Shown: positions 1 through 12,596, counted from the stretch's first letter. The stretch is 34,761 nt of DNA from Albugo candida (GCA_905220665.1 CAJNAR010000073.1:1-34761); one strand, 5' to 3'. Translations and numbers: made by a program. The notes: a model not told the origin generated them from the letters alone.

Positions 1-881
1 GACTATCACACAAAGAATGAATGTGCTCCTGACCAGTCTTGCGAGCTACGACTTCGCTCTTTCTCTTTTATATACCTGACAAAAACCAACAGTCGTTTTC
101 TATATGGACGGTAATGAAACAGCATATTCAAGACTTAATTTCCTAACATGTGATAACAAAGGAAAACAAAGTAGCCAAGTGCAACAAACTACTTTGCCAC
201 GATACACTTGCGTAGAGCAGTTATATTGTTCATTGGCTTGACTGATGTTTGAGTCTCTATACGAAATCTAGAAAGGTCAGACTCGTTCTATTTTATTTGC
301 AGCTATGCATGGGATCACATAAAAGATCAGCGCATCTTCAAGGTCACAAAGACGCGAACATGGTTACACATTTCTTTTCGAAAGGTGACGTGTTTATGAA
401 AGCCTTCTCAGAGAACTTGAGACAGATTGCAGAATTTCAGATTGTTCTTATGCAAGTGGTTTCGCTGGGGTCAATACATGAAACCTCAAACTCACGTTTT
501 CTGGTCCCTAGTGAAAAAGGAAAAACACGATGACTGCAAACTTGGGATGGTCGAGTGGAATAGATTATCGGATCTCCAAGGTCACAAAGACGCGAACATC
601 GTTACACATTTCTTTCCGAAAGGTGACGTGTTTATGGAAGCTTTCTCAGAGAACTTGAGACAGATTGCAGAATCTGCGAATATTCTAATGCAAGTGGTTT
701 CGCTGGGGTCAATACATGACACCCCAAAACTCACGTTTCCTGGTCCCTAGTGAAAAAGGAAAACACGATGACTGCAAACTTGGGATGGTTGAGTGGTCTA
801 CGATCAACGTTAGGACATGCTGTGTTCAGAACCATGATTCTCCCACATAACAATACTGCATATTGAAGCATTAAACATTTA
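1..881 (+). repeat. Unit 1 (881, two B modules)
   Basis: B anchors are at 340 and 578. The core cassettes are CAGATTGTTCTT (called I) and TCTGCGAATATT (called S). The left block carries TTGTTCATTGGC. TTAATTTCCTAAC near 136 is shared only with unit 6, which makes them close relatives. CATAAAAGATC near 318 is private. Confidence 0.95.
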
Positions 882-1765
882 GACTATCACAAAAAGAATG
901 AATGTGCTCCTGACCAGTCTTGCGAGCTACGACTTCGCTCTTTCTCTTTTATATACCTGACAAAAACCAACAGTCGTTTTCTATATGGACGGTAATGAAA
1001 CATCATATTCAAGACTTAATGTCCTAACATGTGATAACAAAGGAAAACAAAGAAGCCAAGTGCACCAAACTACTTTGCACAATACACTTGCGTAGAGCCG
1101 TTATATAGTTAATTGGATTGACTGATGTTTGAGTCTCTATACGAAATCTAGAAATAGGTTAGACTCGTTCTATTTTATTTGCAGCTATGCATGGGATCAC
1201 ATAACAGATCAGCGGATCTTCAAGGTCACAAAGACGCGAACATGGTTACACATTTCTTTTCGAAAGGTGACGTGTTTATGAAAGCCTTCTCAGAGAACTT
1301 GAGACAGATTGCAGAATTTCAGAATGTTCTTATGCAAGTGGTTTCGCTGGGGTCAATACATGACACCCCAAAACTCATGTTTCCTGGTCCCTAGTGCAAA
1401 AGGAAAAACACGATGACTGCAAACTTGGGATGGTCGAGTGGAATAGATCATCGGATCTCCAAGGTCACAAAGACGCGAACATCGTTACACATTTCTTTTC
1501 GAAAGGTGACGTGTTTATGAAAGCCTTCTCAGAGAACTTGAGACAGATTGCAGAATTTCAGAATGTTCTTATGCAAGTGGTTTCGCTGGGGTCAATACAT
1601 GACACCCCAAAACTCATGTTTCCTGGTCCCTAGTGCAAAAGGAAAACACGATGACTGCAAACTTGGGATGGTTGAGTGGTCTACGATCAACGCTAGGACA
1701 TGCTGTGTTCAGAACCATGATTCTCCCACATAACAATACTGCATATTCAAGCATTAAACATTTTA
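882..1765 (+). repeat. Unit 2 (884, two B modules)
   Basis: B anchors are at 1222 and 1461, and both cassettes are CAGAATGTTCTT (called Q). Both B modules end in CTAGTGCAAAAGG instead of CTAGTGAAAAAGG, so one was copied from the other locally. The left stem-loop arm is mutated (AAAGAAGCC). The left block is the AGTTAATTGGAT type with GCCGTT, as in units 4 and 11. Confidence 0.95.
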
Positions 1766-2412
1766 GACTATCACACACAGAACGAATGTGCTCCTGACCA
1801 GTCTTGCAAGCTACGGCTTCGCTCTTTCTCTTTTATATACCTGACAAAAACCAACCGTCGTTTTCTATATGGACGGTAATGAAACAGCATATTCGAGACT
1901 TAATGTCCTAACATGTGATAACAAAGGAAAACAAAGTAGCCAAGTGCAACAAACAACTTTGCACGATACACTTGCGTAGAGCAGTTATATTGTTCATTGG
2001 CTTGACTGATGTTTGAGTCTCTATACGAAATCTAGAAAAAGGTCAGACTCGTTCTATTTTATTTGCAGCTATGCATGGGATCACATAACAGATCAGCGCA
2101 TCTTCAAGGGTCACAAAGACGCGAACATGGTTACACATTTCTTTTCAAAAGGTGACGTGTTTATGAAAGCTTTCTCAGAGAACTTGAGACAGATTGCAGA
2201 ATTTCAGAATGTTCTTATGCAAGTGGTTTCGCTGGGGTCAATACATGACACCCCAAAACTCACGTTTCCTGGTCCCTAGTGAAAAAGGAAAAACACGATG
2301 ACTGCAAACTTGGGATGGTTGAGTGGTCTACGATCAACGTTAGGACATGCTGTGTTCAGAACCATGATTCTCCCACATAACAATACTGCATATTGAAGCA
2401 TTAAACATTTTA
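1766..2412 (+). repeat. Unit 3 (647, one B module)
   Basis: The B anchor is at 2106 with an extra G (AAGGGTCAC). The cassette is Q. This is a diverged left block with many changes of its own, including CACACAGAACG, AAGCTACGGC, CCAACCGTCG and AAACAACTTTG, the last of which breaks the stem-loop. The body otherwise resembles unit 10. Confidence 0.95.
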
Positions 2413-3047
2413 GACTATCACAAAAAGAATGAATGTGCTCCTGACCAGTCTTGCGAGCTACGACTTCGCTCTTTCTCTTTTATATACCTGACAAAAACCA
2501 ACAGTCGTTTTCTATATGGACGGTAATGAAACAGCATATTCAAGACTTAATGTCCTAACATGTGATAACAAAGGAGAACAAAGTAGCCAAGTGCAACAAA
2601 CTACTTTGCACAATACACTTGCGTAGAGCCGTTATATAGTTAATTGGATTGACTGATGTTTGAGTCTCTATATGAAATCTAGAAATAGGTCAGACTCGTT
2701 CTATTTTATTTGCAGCTATGCATGGGATCACATAACAGATCAGCGCATCTTCAAGGTCACAAAGACGCGAACATGGTTATACATTTCTTTAAAGGTGACG
2801 TGTTTGTGAAAGCCTTCTCAGAGAACTTGAGACAGATTGCAGAATTTCAGATTGTTCTTATGCAAGTGGTTTCGCTGGGGTCAATACATGAAACTCATGT
2901 TTCCTGGTCCCTAGTGAAAAAGGAAAAACACGATGACTGCAAACTTGGGATGGTTGAGTGGTCTACGATCAACGTTAGGACATGCTGTGTTTAGAACCAT
3001 GATTCTCCCACATAACAATACTGCATATTGAAGCATTAAACATTTTA
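2413..3047 (+). repeat. Unit 4 (635, one B module with small deletions)
   Basis: The B anchor is at 2753 and the cassette is I. About three bases are lost near 2790 (TTTCTTTAAAGG) and about eight near 2893 (ATGAAACTCATG). It shares TTTGTGAAAG, GCCGTTATATAG, GAAATAGG and CACAAAAAG with unit 11, so the two are copies of one ancestor. Confidence 0.95.
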
Positions 3048-3930
3048 GACTATCACACAAAGAATGAATGTGCTCCTGACCAGTCTTGCAAGCTACGACT
3101 TCGCTCTTTCTCTTTTATATACCTGACAAAAACCAACAGTCGTTTTCTATATGGACGGTAATGAAACATCATATTCAAGACTTAATGTCCTAACATGTGA
3201 TAACAAAGAAAAACAAAGTAGCCAAGTGCAACAAACTACTTTGCACAATACACTTGCGTAGAGCAGTTATCTAGTTAATTGGATTGACTGATGTTTGAGT
3301 CTCTATACGAAATCTAGAGAAAGGTCAGACTCGTTCTATTTTATTTGCAGCTATGCATGGGATCACATAACAGATCAGCGCATCTTCAAGGTCACAAAGA
3401 CGCGAACATGGTTACACATTTCTTTTCGAAAGGTGACGTGTTTATGAAAGCCTTCTCAGAGAACTTGAGACAGATTGCAGAATTTCAGAATGTTCTTATG
3501 CAAGTGGTTTCGCTGGGGTCAATACATGACACCCCAAAACTCATGTTTCCTGGTCCCTAGTGAAAAAGGAAAAACACGATGACTGCAAACTTGGGATGGT
3601 TGAGTGGAATAGATGATCGGATCTCCAAGGTCACAAAGACGCGAACATGGTTACACATTTCTTTCCGAAAGGTGACGTGTTTATGGAAGCTTTCTCAGAG
3701 AACTTGAGACAGATTGCAGAATCTGCGAATATTCTAATGCAAGTGGTTAGCTGGGGTCAATACATGACATCTCAAACTCACGTTTCCTGGTCCCTAGTGA
3801 AAAAAGGAAAAACACGATGACTGCAAACTTGGGATGGTTGAGTGGTCTACGATCAACGTTAGGACATGCTGTGTTCAGAACCATGATTCTCCCACATAAC
3901 AATACTGCATATTGAAGCATTAAACATTTA
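3048..3930 (+). repeat. Unit 5 (883, two B modules)
   Basis: B anchors are at 3388 and 3627, with cassettes Q then S. The second B carries the one-base-shorter variants GTTAGCTGG and ACATCTCAAAC. The junction between the two B modules reads GGTTGAGTGGAATAG, a hybrid of terminal and internal forms. GTTATCTAG links it to unit 12. Confidence 0.95.
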
Positions 3931-4815
3931 GACTATCACAAAAAGAATGAATGTGCTCCTGACCAGTCTTGCGAGCTACGACTTCGCTCTTTCTCTATTA
4001 TATACCTGACAAAAACCAACAGTCGTTTTCTATATGGACGGTAATGAAACAGCATATTCAAGACTTAATTTCCTAACATGTGATAACAAAGGAAAACAAA
4101 GTAGCCAAGTGCAACAAACTACTTTGCACGATACACTTGCGTAGAGCAGTTATATTGTTCATTGGCTTGACTGATGTTTGAGTCTCTATACGAAATCTAG
4201 AGAAAGGTCAGACTCGTTCTATTTTATTTGCAGCTATGCATGGGATCACATAACAGATCAGCGCATCTTCAAGGTCACAAAGACGCGAACATGGTTACAC
4301 ATTTCTTTTCGAAAGGTGACGTGTTTATGAAAGCCTTCTCAGAGAACTTGAGACAGATTGCAGAATTTCAGATTGTTCTTATGCAAGTGGTTTCGCTGGG
4401 GTCAATACATGAAACCCCAAAACTCACGTTTCCTGGTCCCTAGTGAAAAAGGAAAAACACGATGACTGCAAACTTGGGATGGTCGAGTGGAATAGATTAT
4501 CGGATCTCCAAGGTCACAAAGACTCGAACATGTTACACATTTCTTTTCAAAAAGTGACGTGTTTATGGAAGCTTTCTCAGAGAACTTGAGACAGATTGCA
4601 GAATTTGGAAATATTCTAATGCAAGTGGTTTCGCTGGGGTCAATACATGACACCCCAAAACTCACGTTTCCTGGTCCCTAGTGAAAAAAGAAAAAACACG
4701 ATGACTGCAAACTTGGGATGGTTGAGTGGTCTACGATCAACGTTAGGACATGCTGTGTTCAGAACCATGATTCTCCCACATAACAATACTGCATATTGAA
4801 GCATTAAACATTTTA
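3931..4815 (+). repeat. Unit 6 (885, two B modules)
   Basis: B anchors are at 4271 and 4510, with cassettes I then GGAAATATTCTA (called G). The TATA-like box is altered to CTATTATATA near 3995. It shares the rare TTAATTTCC with unit 1. The second B has AAAAAGTGACG instead of AAAAGGTGACG. Confidence 0.95.
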
Positions 4816-5698
4816 GACTATCACAAAAAGAATGAATGTGCTCCTGACCCAGTCTTGCGAGCTACGACTTCGCTCTTTCTCTTTTATATACCTGACAAAA
4901 ACCAACAGTCGTTTTCTATATGGACGGTAATGAAACAGCATATTCAAGACTTAATGTCCTAACATGTGATAAACAAGGAGAACAAAGTAGCCAAGTGCAA
5001 CAAACTACGTTGCACAATACACTTGCGTAGAGCAGTTATATTGTTCATTGGCTTGACTGATGTTTGAGTCTCTATACGAAATCTAGAAAAAGGTCACACT
5101 CGTTCTATTTTATTTGCAGCTATCCATGGGATCACATAACAGATCAGCGCATCTTAAAGGTCACAAAGACGCGAACATGGTTACACATTTCTTTTCGAAA
5201 GGTGACGTGTTTATGGAAGCTTTCTCAGAGAACTTGAGACAGATTGCAGAATTTGGAAATATTCTAATGCAAGTGGTTTCGCTGGGGTCAATACATGACA
5301 CCCCAAAACTCATGTTTCCTGGTCCCTAGTGAAAAAGGAAAAACACGATGACTGCAAACTTGGGATGGTCGAGTGGAATAGATTATCGGATCTCCAAGGT
5401 CACAAAGACGCGAACATCGTTACACATTTCTTTTCAAAAGGTGACGTGTTTATGGAAGCTTTCTCAGAGAACTTGAGACAGATTGCAGAATCTGCGAATA
5501 TTTTAATGCAAGTGGTTTCGCTGGGGTCAATACATGACACCCCAAAACTCACGTTTCCTGGTCCCTAGTGAAAAGGAAAAACACGATGACTGCAAACTTG
5601 GGATGGTTGAGTGGTCTACGATCAACGTTAGGACATGCTGTGTTCAGAACCATGATTCTCCCACATAACAATACTGCATATTGAAGCATTAAACATTA
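4816..5698 (+). repeat. Unit 7 (883, two B modules)
   Basis: B anchors are at 5157 and 5396, with cassettes G then S. The usual CTATGCATGGG is CTATCCATGGG near 5129. GACCCAG near 4847 has an extra C, shared only with unit 19. The right stem-loop arm is CTACGTTG, as in unit 8. Confidence 0.95.
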
Positions 5699-6579
5699 GA
5701 CTATCACACAAAGAATGAATGTGCTCCTGACCAGTCTTGCGAGCTACGACTTCGCTCTTTCTCTTTTATATACCTGACAAAAACCAACAGTCGTTTTCTA
5801 TATGGACGGTAATGAAACATCATATTCAAGACTTAATGTCCTAACATGTGATAAACAAGGAGAACAAAGTAGCCAAGTGCAACAAACTACGTTGCACAAT
5901 ACACTTGCGTAGAGCAGTTATATTGTTCATTGGCTTGACTGATGTTTGAGTCTCTATACGAAATCTAGAAAAAGGTCACACTCGTTCTATTTTATTTGCA
6001 GCTATGCATGGGATCACATAACAGATCAGCGCATCTTCAAGGTCACAAAGACGCGAACATGGTTACACATTTCTTTTCGAAAGGTGACGTGTTTATGGAA
6101 GCTTTCTCAGAGAACTTGAGACAGATTGCAGAATTTGAATTCTTATGCAAGTGGTTTCGCTGGGGTCAATACATGACACCCCAAAACTCATGTTTCCTGG
6201 TCCCTAGTGAAAAAGGAAAAACACGATGACTGCAAACTTGGGATGGTCGAGTGGAATAGATTATCGGATCTCCAAGGTCACAAAGACGCGAACATCGTTA
6301 CACATTTCTTTCCGAAAGGTGACGTGTTTATGGAAGCTTTCTCAGAGAACTTGAGACAGATTGCAGAATCTGCGAATATTCTAATGCAAGTGGTTTCGCT
6401 GGGGTCAATACATGACACCCCAAAACTCACGTTTCCTGGTCCCTAGTGAAAAAGGAAAAACACGATGACTGCAAACTTGGGATGGTTGAGTGGTCTACGA
6501 TCAACGTTAGGACATGCTGTGTTCAGAACCATGATTCTCCCACATAACAATACTGCATATTGAAGCATTAAACATTTTA
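5699..6579 (+). repeat. Unit 8 (881, two B modules, one with a recombinant cassette)
   Basis: B anchors are at 6039 and 6274, only 235 apart. The first cassette is GAATTTGAATTCTTATGC at 6131-6148. It looks like the left side of a G cassette joined to the right side of a Q cassette with four bases missing. The second cassette is S. Confidence 0.95.
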
Positions 6580-7222
6580 GACTATCACAAAAGAATGAAT
6601 GTGCTCCTGACCAGTCTTGCGAGCTACGACTTCGCTCTTTCTCTTTTATATACCTGACAAAAACCAACAGTCGTTTACTATATGGACGGTAATGAAACAT
6701 CATATTCAAGACTTAATGTCCTAACATGTGATAAACAAGGAGAACAAAGTAGCCAAGTGCAACAAACTACTTTGCACGATACACTTGCGTAGAGCAGTTA
6801 TATTGTTCATTGGCTTGACTGATGTTTGAGTCTCTATACGAAATCTAGAAAAAGGTCAGACTCGTTCTATTTAATTTGCAGCTATGCATGGGATCACATA
6901 ACAGATCAGCGCATCTTCAAGGTCACAAAGACGCGCACATGGTTACACATTTCTTTCCGAAAGGTGACGTGTTTATGGAAGCTTTCTCAGAGAACTTGAG
7001 ACAGATTGCAGAATTTGGAAATATTCTAATGCAAGTGGTTTCGCTGGGGTCAAACATGACACCCCAAAACTCACGTTTCCTGGTCCCTAGTGAAAAAGGA
7101 AAACACGATGACTGCAAACTTGGGATGGTTGAGTGGTCTACGATCAACGCTAGGACATGCTGTGTTCAGAACCATGATTCTCCCACATAACAATACTGCA
7201 TATTGAAGCATTAAACATTTTA
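6580..7222 (+). repeat. Unit 9 (643, one B module)
   Basis: The B anchor is at 6919 and the cassette is G. The pyrimidine tract is changed to TATTTAATTTGCAG near 6869. GGGTCAAACATGAC near 7048 has lost two bases. GTTTACTATATGG links the left block to units 20, 21, 37 and 40. Confidence 0.95.
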
Positions 7223-7867
7223 GACTATCACACAAAGAATGAATGTGCTCCTGACCAGTCTTGCGAGCTACGACTTCGCTCTTTCTCTTTTATATACCTG
7301 ACAAAAACCAACAGTCGTTTTCTATATGGACGGTAATGAAACAGCATATTCAAGACTTAATGTCCTAACATGTGATAACAAAGGAAAACAAAGTAGCCAA
7401 GTGCAACAAACTACTTTGCACGATACACTTGCGTAGAGCAGTTATATTGTTCATTGGCTTGACTGATGTTTGAGTCTCTATACGAAATCTAGAAAAAGGT
7501 CAGACTCGTTCTATTTTATTTGCAGCTATGCATGGGATCACATAACAGATCAGCGCATCTTCAAGGTCACAAAGACGCGAACATGGTTACACATTTCTTT
7601 TCAAAAGGTGACGTGTTTATGAAAGCTTTCTCAGAGAACTTGAGACAGATTGCAGAATTTCAGAATGTTCTTATGCAAGTGGTTTCGCAGGGGTCAATAC
7701 ATGACACCCCAAAACTCACGTTTCCTGGTCCCTAGTGAAAAAGAAAAACACGATGACTGCAAACTTGGGATGGTTGAGTGGTCTACGATCAACGTTAGGA
7801 CATGCTGTGTTCAGAACCATGATTCTCCCACATAACAATACTGCATATTGAAGCATTAAACATTTTA
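7223..7867 (+). repeat. Unit 10 (645, one B module)
   Basis: The B anchor is at 7563 and the cassette is Q. TTCGCAGGGG near 7685 replaces TTCGCTGGGG. It has TTTTCAAAAGG and GAAAGCTTTC like unit 3. It begins the second copy of the unit 3-5 block. Confidence 0.95.
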
Positions 7868-8513
7868 GACTATCACAAAAAGAATGAATGTGCTCCTGAC
7901 CAGTCTTGCGAGCTACGACTTCGCTCTTTCTCTTTTATATACCTGACAAAAACCAACAGTCGTTTTCTATATGGACGGTAATGAAACAGCATATTCAAGA
8001 CTTAATGTCCTAACATGTGATAACAAAGGAGAACAAAGTAGCCAAGTGCAACAAACTACTTTGCACAATACACTTGCGTAGAGCCGTTATATAGTTAATT
8101 GGATTGACTGATGTTTGAGTCTCTATACGAAATCTAGAAATAGGTCAGACTCGTTCTATTTTATTTGCAGCTATGCATGGGATCACATAACAGATCAGCG
8201 CATCTTCAAGGTCACAAAGACGCGAACATGGTTACACATTTCTTTTCGAAAGGTGACGTGTTTGTGAAAGCCTTCTCAGAGAACTTGAGACAGATTGCAG
8301 AATTTCAGATTGTTCTTATGCAAGTGGTTTCGCTGGGGTCAATACATGAAACCCCAAAACTCACGTTTCCTGGTCCCTAGTGAAAAAGGAAAAACACGAT
8401 GACTGCAAACTTGGGATGGTTGAGTGGTCTACGATCAACGTTAGGACATGCTGTGTTCAGAACCATGATTCTCCCACATAACAATACTGCATATTGAAGC
8501 ATTAAACATTTTA
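7868..8513 (+). repeat. Unit 11 (646, one B module)
   Basis: The B anchor is at 8208 and the cassette is I. It has TTTGTGAAAG near 8261 and GCCGTTATATAG near 8081, matching unit 4 but without that unit's small deletions. Confidence 0.95.
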
Positions 8514-9635
8514 GACTATCACACAAAGAATGAATGTGCTCCTGACCAGTCTTGCGAGCTACGACTTCGCTCTTTCTCTTTTATATACCTGACAAAAACC
8601 AACAGTCGTTTTCTATATGGACGGTTATGAAACAGCATATTCAAGACTTAATGTCCTAACATGTGATAACAAAGGAAAACAAAGTAGCCAAGTGCAACAA
8701 ACTACTTTGCACAATACACTTGCGTAGAGCAGTTATCTAGTTAATTGGATTGACTGATGTTTGAGTCTCTATACGAAATCTAGAGAAAGGTCAGACTCGT
8801 TCTATTTTATTTGCAGCTATGCATGGGATCACATAACAGATCAGCGCATCTTCAAGGTCACAAAGACGCGAACATGGTTACACATTTCTTTTCGAAAGGT
8901 GACGTGTTTATGAAAGCCTTCTCAGAGAACTTGAGACAGATTGCAGAATTTCAGAATGTTCTTATGCAAGTGGTTTCGCTGGGGTCAATACATGACACCC
9001 CAAAACTCACGTTTCCTGGTCCCTAGTGAAAAAGGAAAAACACGATGACTGCAAACTTGGGATGGTTGAGTGGAATAGATGATCGGATCTCCAAGGTCAC
9101 AAAGACGCGAACATGGTTACACATTTCTTTCCGAAAGGTGACGTGTTTATGGAAGCTTTCTCAGAGAACTTGAGACAGATTGCAGAATCTGCGAATATTC
9201 TAATGCAAGTGGTTAGCTGGGGTCAATACATGACATCTCAAACTCACGTTTCCTGGTCCCTAGTGAAAAAGGAAAAACACGATGACTGCAAACTTGGGAT
9301 GGTCGAGTGGAATAGATGATCGGATCTCCAAGGTCACAAAGACGCGAACATGGTTACACATTTCTTTCCGAAAGGTGACGTGTTTATGGAAGCTTTCTCA
9401 GAGAACTTGAGACAGATTGCAGAATTTGGAAATATTCTAATGCAAGTGGTTTCGCTGGGGTCAATACATGACACCCCAAAACTCACGTTTCCTGGTCCCT
9501 AGTGAAAAAGGAAAAACACGATGACTGCAAACTTGGGATGGTTGAGTGGTCTACGATCAACGTTAGGACATGCTGTGTTCAGAACCATGATTCTCCCACA
9601 TAACAATACTGCATATTGAAGCATTCAACATTTTA
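8514..9635 (+). repeat. Unit 12 (1122, three B modules)
   Basis: B anchors are at 8854, 9093 and 9330, with cassettes Q, S and G. The first two B modules and the hybrid junction GGTTGAGTGGAATAG match unit 5. The third B is extra. The tail ends ATTCAACA instead of ATTAAACA. Confidence 0.95.
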
Positions 9636-11474
9636 GACTATCACACAAAGAATGAATGTGCTCCTGACCAGTCTTGCGAGCTACGACTTCGCTCTTTCTC
9701 TTTTATATACCTGACAAAAACCAACCGTCGTTTTCTATATGGACGGTAATGAAACAGCATATTCAAGACTTAATGTCCTAACATGTGATAACAAAGGAGA
9801 ACAAAGTAGCCAAGTGCAACAAACTACTTTGCACGATACACTTGCGTAGAGCAGTTATATTGTTCATTGGCTTGACTGATGTTTGAGTCTCTATACGAAA
9901 TCTAGAAAAAGGTCAGACTCGTTCTATTTTATTTGCAGCTATGCATGGGATCACATAACAGATCAGCGCATCTTCAAGGTCACAAAGACGCGAACATGGT
10001 TACACATTTCTTTCCGAAAGGTGACGTGTTTATGAAAGCCTTCTCAGAGAACTTGAGACAGATTGCAGAATTTCAGAATGTTCTTAGGCAAGTGGTTTCG
10101 CTGGGGTCACTACATGACACCCCAAAACTCATGTTTCCTGGTCCCTAGTGAAAAAGGAAAAACACGATGACTGCAAACTTGGGATGGTCGAGTGGAATAG
10201 ATGATCGGATCTACAAGGTCACAAAGACGCGAACATGGTTACACATTTCTTTTCAAAAGGTGACGTGTTTATGAAAGCTTTCTCAGAGAACTTGAGACAG
10301 ATTGCAGAATTTCAGAATGTTCTTAGGCAAGTGGTTTCGCTGGGGTCACTACATGACACCCCAAAACTCATGTTTCCTGGTCCCTAGTGAAAAAGGAAAA
10401 ACACGATGACTGCAAACTTGGGATGGTCGAGTGGAATAGATGATCGGATCTACAAGGTCACAAAGACGCGAACATCGTTACACATTTCTTTTCGAAAGGT
10501 GACGTGTTTATGAAAGCCTTCTCAGAGAACTTGAGACAGATTGCAGAATTTCAGAATGTTCTTATGCAAGTGGTTTCGCTGGGGTCACTACATGACACCC
10601 CAAAACTCATGTTTCCTGGTCCCTAGTAAAAAAGGAAAAACACGCTGACTGCAAACTTGGGATGGTCGAGTGGAATAGATGATCGGATCTCCAAGGTCAC
10701 AAAGACGCGAACATGGTTACACGTTTCTTTCCGAAAGGGGACGTGTTTATGAAAGCCTTCTCAGAGAACTTTAGACAGATTGCAGAATTTCAGAATGTTC
10801 TTATGCAAGTGGTTTCGCTGGGGTCAATACATGACACCCCAAAACTCATGTTTCCTGGTCCCTAGTGAAAAAGGAAAAACACGATGACTGCAAACTTGGG
10901 ATGGTCGAGTGGAATAGATTATCGGATCTCCAAGGTCACAAAGACGCGAACATCGTTACACATTTCTTTTCGAAAGGTGACGTGTTTATGAAAGCCTTCT
11001 CAGAGAACTTGAGACAGATTGCAGAATTTCAGAATGTTCTTATGCAAGTGGTTTCGCTGGGGTCAATACATGACACCCCAAAACTCATGTTTCCTGGTCC
11101 CTAGTGAAAAAGGAAAAACACGATGACTGCAAACTTGGGATGGTCGAGTGGAATAGATTATCGGATCTCCAAGGTCACAAAGACGCGAACATCGTTACAC
11201 ATTTCTTTCCGAAAGGTGACGTGTTTATGGAAGCTTTCTCAGAGAACTTGAGACAGATTGCAGAATCTGCGAATATTCTAATGCAAGTGGTTAGCTGGGG
11301 TCAATACCTGACATCTCAAACTCACGTTTCCTGGTCCCTAGTGAAAAAGGAAAAACACGATGACTGCAAACTTGGGATGGTTGAGTGGTCTACGATCAAC
11401 GTTAGGACATGCTGTGTTCAGAACCATGTTTCTCCCACATAACAATACTGCATATTGAAGCATTAAACATTTTA
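9636..11474 (+). repeat. Unit 13 (1839, six B modules)
   Basis: This is the largest unit. B anchors at 9976, 10215, 10454, 10693, 10932 and 11171 are spaced exactly 239. The cassettes are Q five times, then S. Copies share CTTAGGCAAG (first and second), GGTCACTACATG (first to third) and ATCTACAAGG (second and third), which orders the duplications. The fourth has ACACGTTTC and GAAAGGGGACG. The tail has CATGTTTCTCCC, shared with unit 14. Confidence 0.96.
9976..11388 (+). repeat. Six-copy B subarray inside unit 13
   Basis: Six B modules follow one another at an exact period of 239 without any left block or tail between them. Internal junctions read GGTCGAGTGGAATAG and the final one GGTTGAGTGGTCTACG. 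This shows that B can amplify on its own. The next largest runs are three copies, in units 12 and 14. Confidence 0.96.
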
Positions 11475-12596
11475 GACTATCACACAAAGAATGAATGTGC
11501 TCCTGACCAGTCTTGCGAGCTACGACTTCGCTCTTTCTCTTTTATATACCTGACAAAAACCAACAGTCGTTTTCTATATGGACGGTAATGAAACATCATA
11601 TTCAAGACTTAATGTCCTAACATGTGATAAACAAGGAGAACAAAGTAGCCAAGTGCAACAAACTACTTTGCACAATACACTTGCGTAGAGCAGTTATATT
11701 GTTCATTGGCTTGACTGATGTTTGAGTCTCTATACGAAATCTACAAAAAGGTCAGACTCGTTCTATTTTATTTGCAGCTATGCATGGGATCACATAACAG
11801 ATCAGCGCATCTTCAAGGTCACAAAGACGCGAACATGGTTACACATTTCTTTCCGAAAGGTGACGTGTTTATGAAAGCCTTCTCAGAGAACTTGAGACAG
11901 ATTGCAGAATTTCAGAATGTTCTTATGCAAGTGGTTTCGCTGGGGTCACTACATGACACCCCAAAACTCATGTTTCCTGGTCCCTAGTAAAAAAGGAAAA
12001 ACACGATGACTGCAAACTTGGGATGGTCGAGTGGAATAGATGATCGGATCTACAAGATCACAAAGACGCGAACATGGTTACACATTTCTTTTCAAAAGGT
12101 GACGTGTTTATGAAAGCTTTCTCAGAGAACTTGAGACAGATTGCAGAATTTCAGAATGTTCTTAGGCAAGTGGTTTCGCTGGGGTCACTACATGACACCC
12201 CAAAACTCATGTTTCCTGGTCCCTAGTGAAAAAGGAAAAACCGATGACTGCAAACTTGGGATGGTCGAGTGGAATAGATGATCGGATCTACAAGGTCACA
12301 AAGACGCGAACATGGTTACACATTTCTTTTCGAAAGGTGACGTGTTTATGAAAGCCTTCTCAGAGAACTTGAGACAGATTGCAGAATTTGGAAATATTCT
12401 AATGCAAGTGGTTTCGCTGGGGTCAATACATGACATCTCAAACTCACGTTTCCTGGTCCCTAGTGAAAAAGGAAAAACACGATGACTGCAAACTTGGGAT
12501 GGTTGAGTGGTCTACGATCAACGTTAGGACATGCTGTGTTCAGAACCATGTTTCTCCCACATAACAATACTGCATATTGAAGCATTAAACATTTTA
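11475..12596 (+). repeat. Unit 14 (1122, three B modules)
   Basis: B anchors are at 11815, 12054 and 12292, with cassettes Q, Q and G. GGTCACTACATG, CTTAGGCAAG, ATCTACAAG and the tail CATGTTTCTCCC tie it to unit 13. AATCTACAAAAAGG near 11739 lacks the usual TCTAGA. Confidence 0.95.

Larger units (their letters stand above)
1766..9320 (+). repeat. Displaced three-unit duplication (units 3-5 and 10-12)
   Basis: Unit starts 1766, 2413 and 3048 correspond to 7223, 7868 and 8514, about 5.46 kb apart. Units 4 and 11 share TTTGTGAAAG and GCCGTTATATAG. Units 5 and 12 share GTTATCTAG, the hybrid junction and the Q-S order. Units 3 and 10 are a weaker match. Units 6-9 lie between the two copies. Confidence 0.75.
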
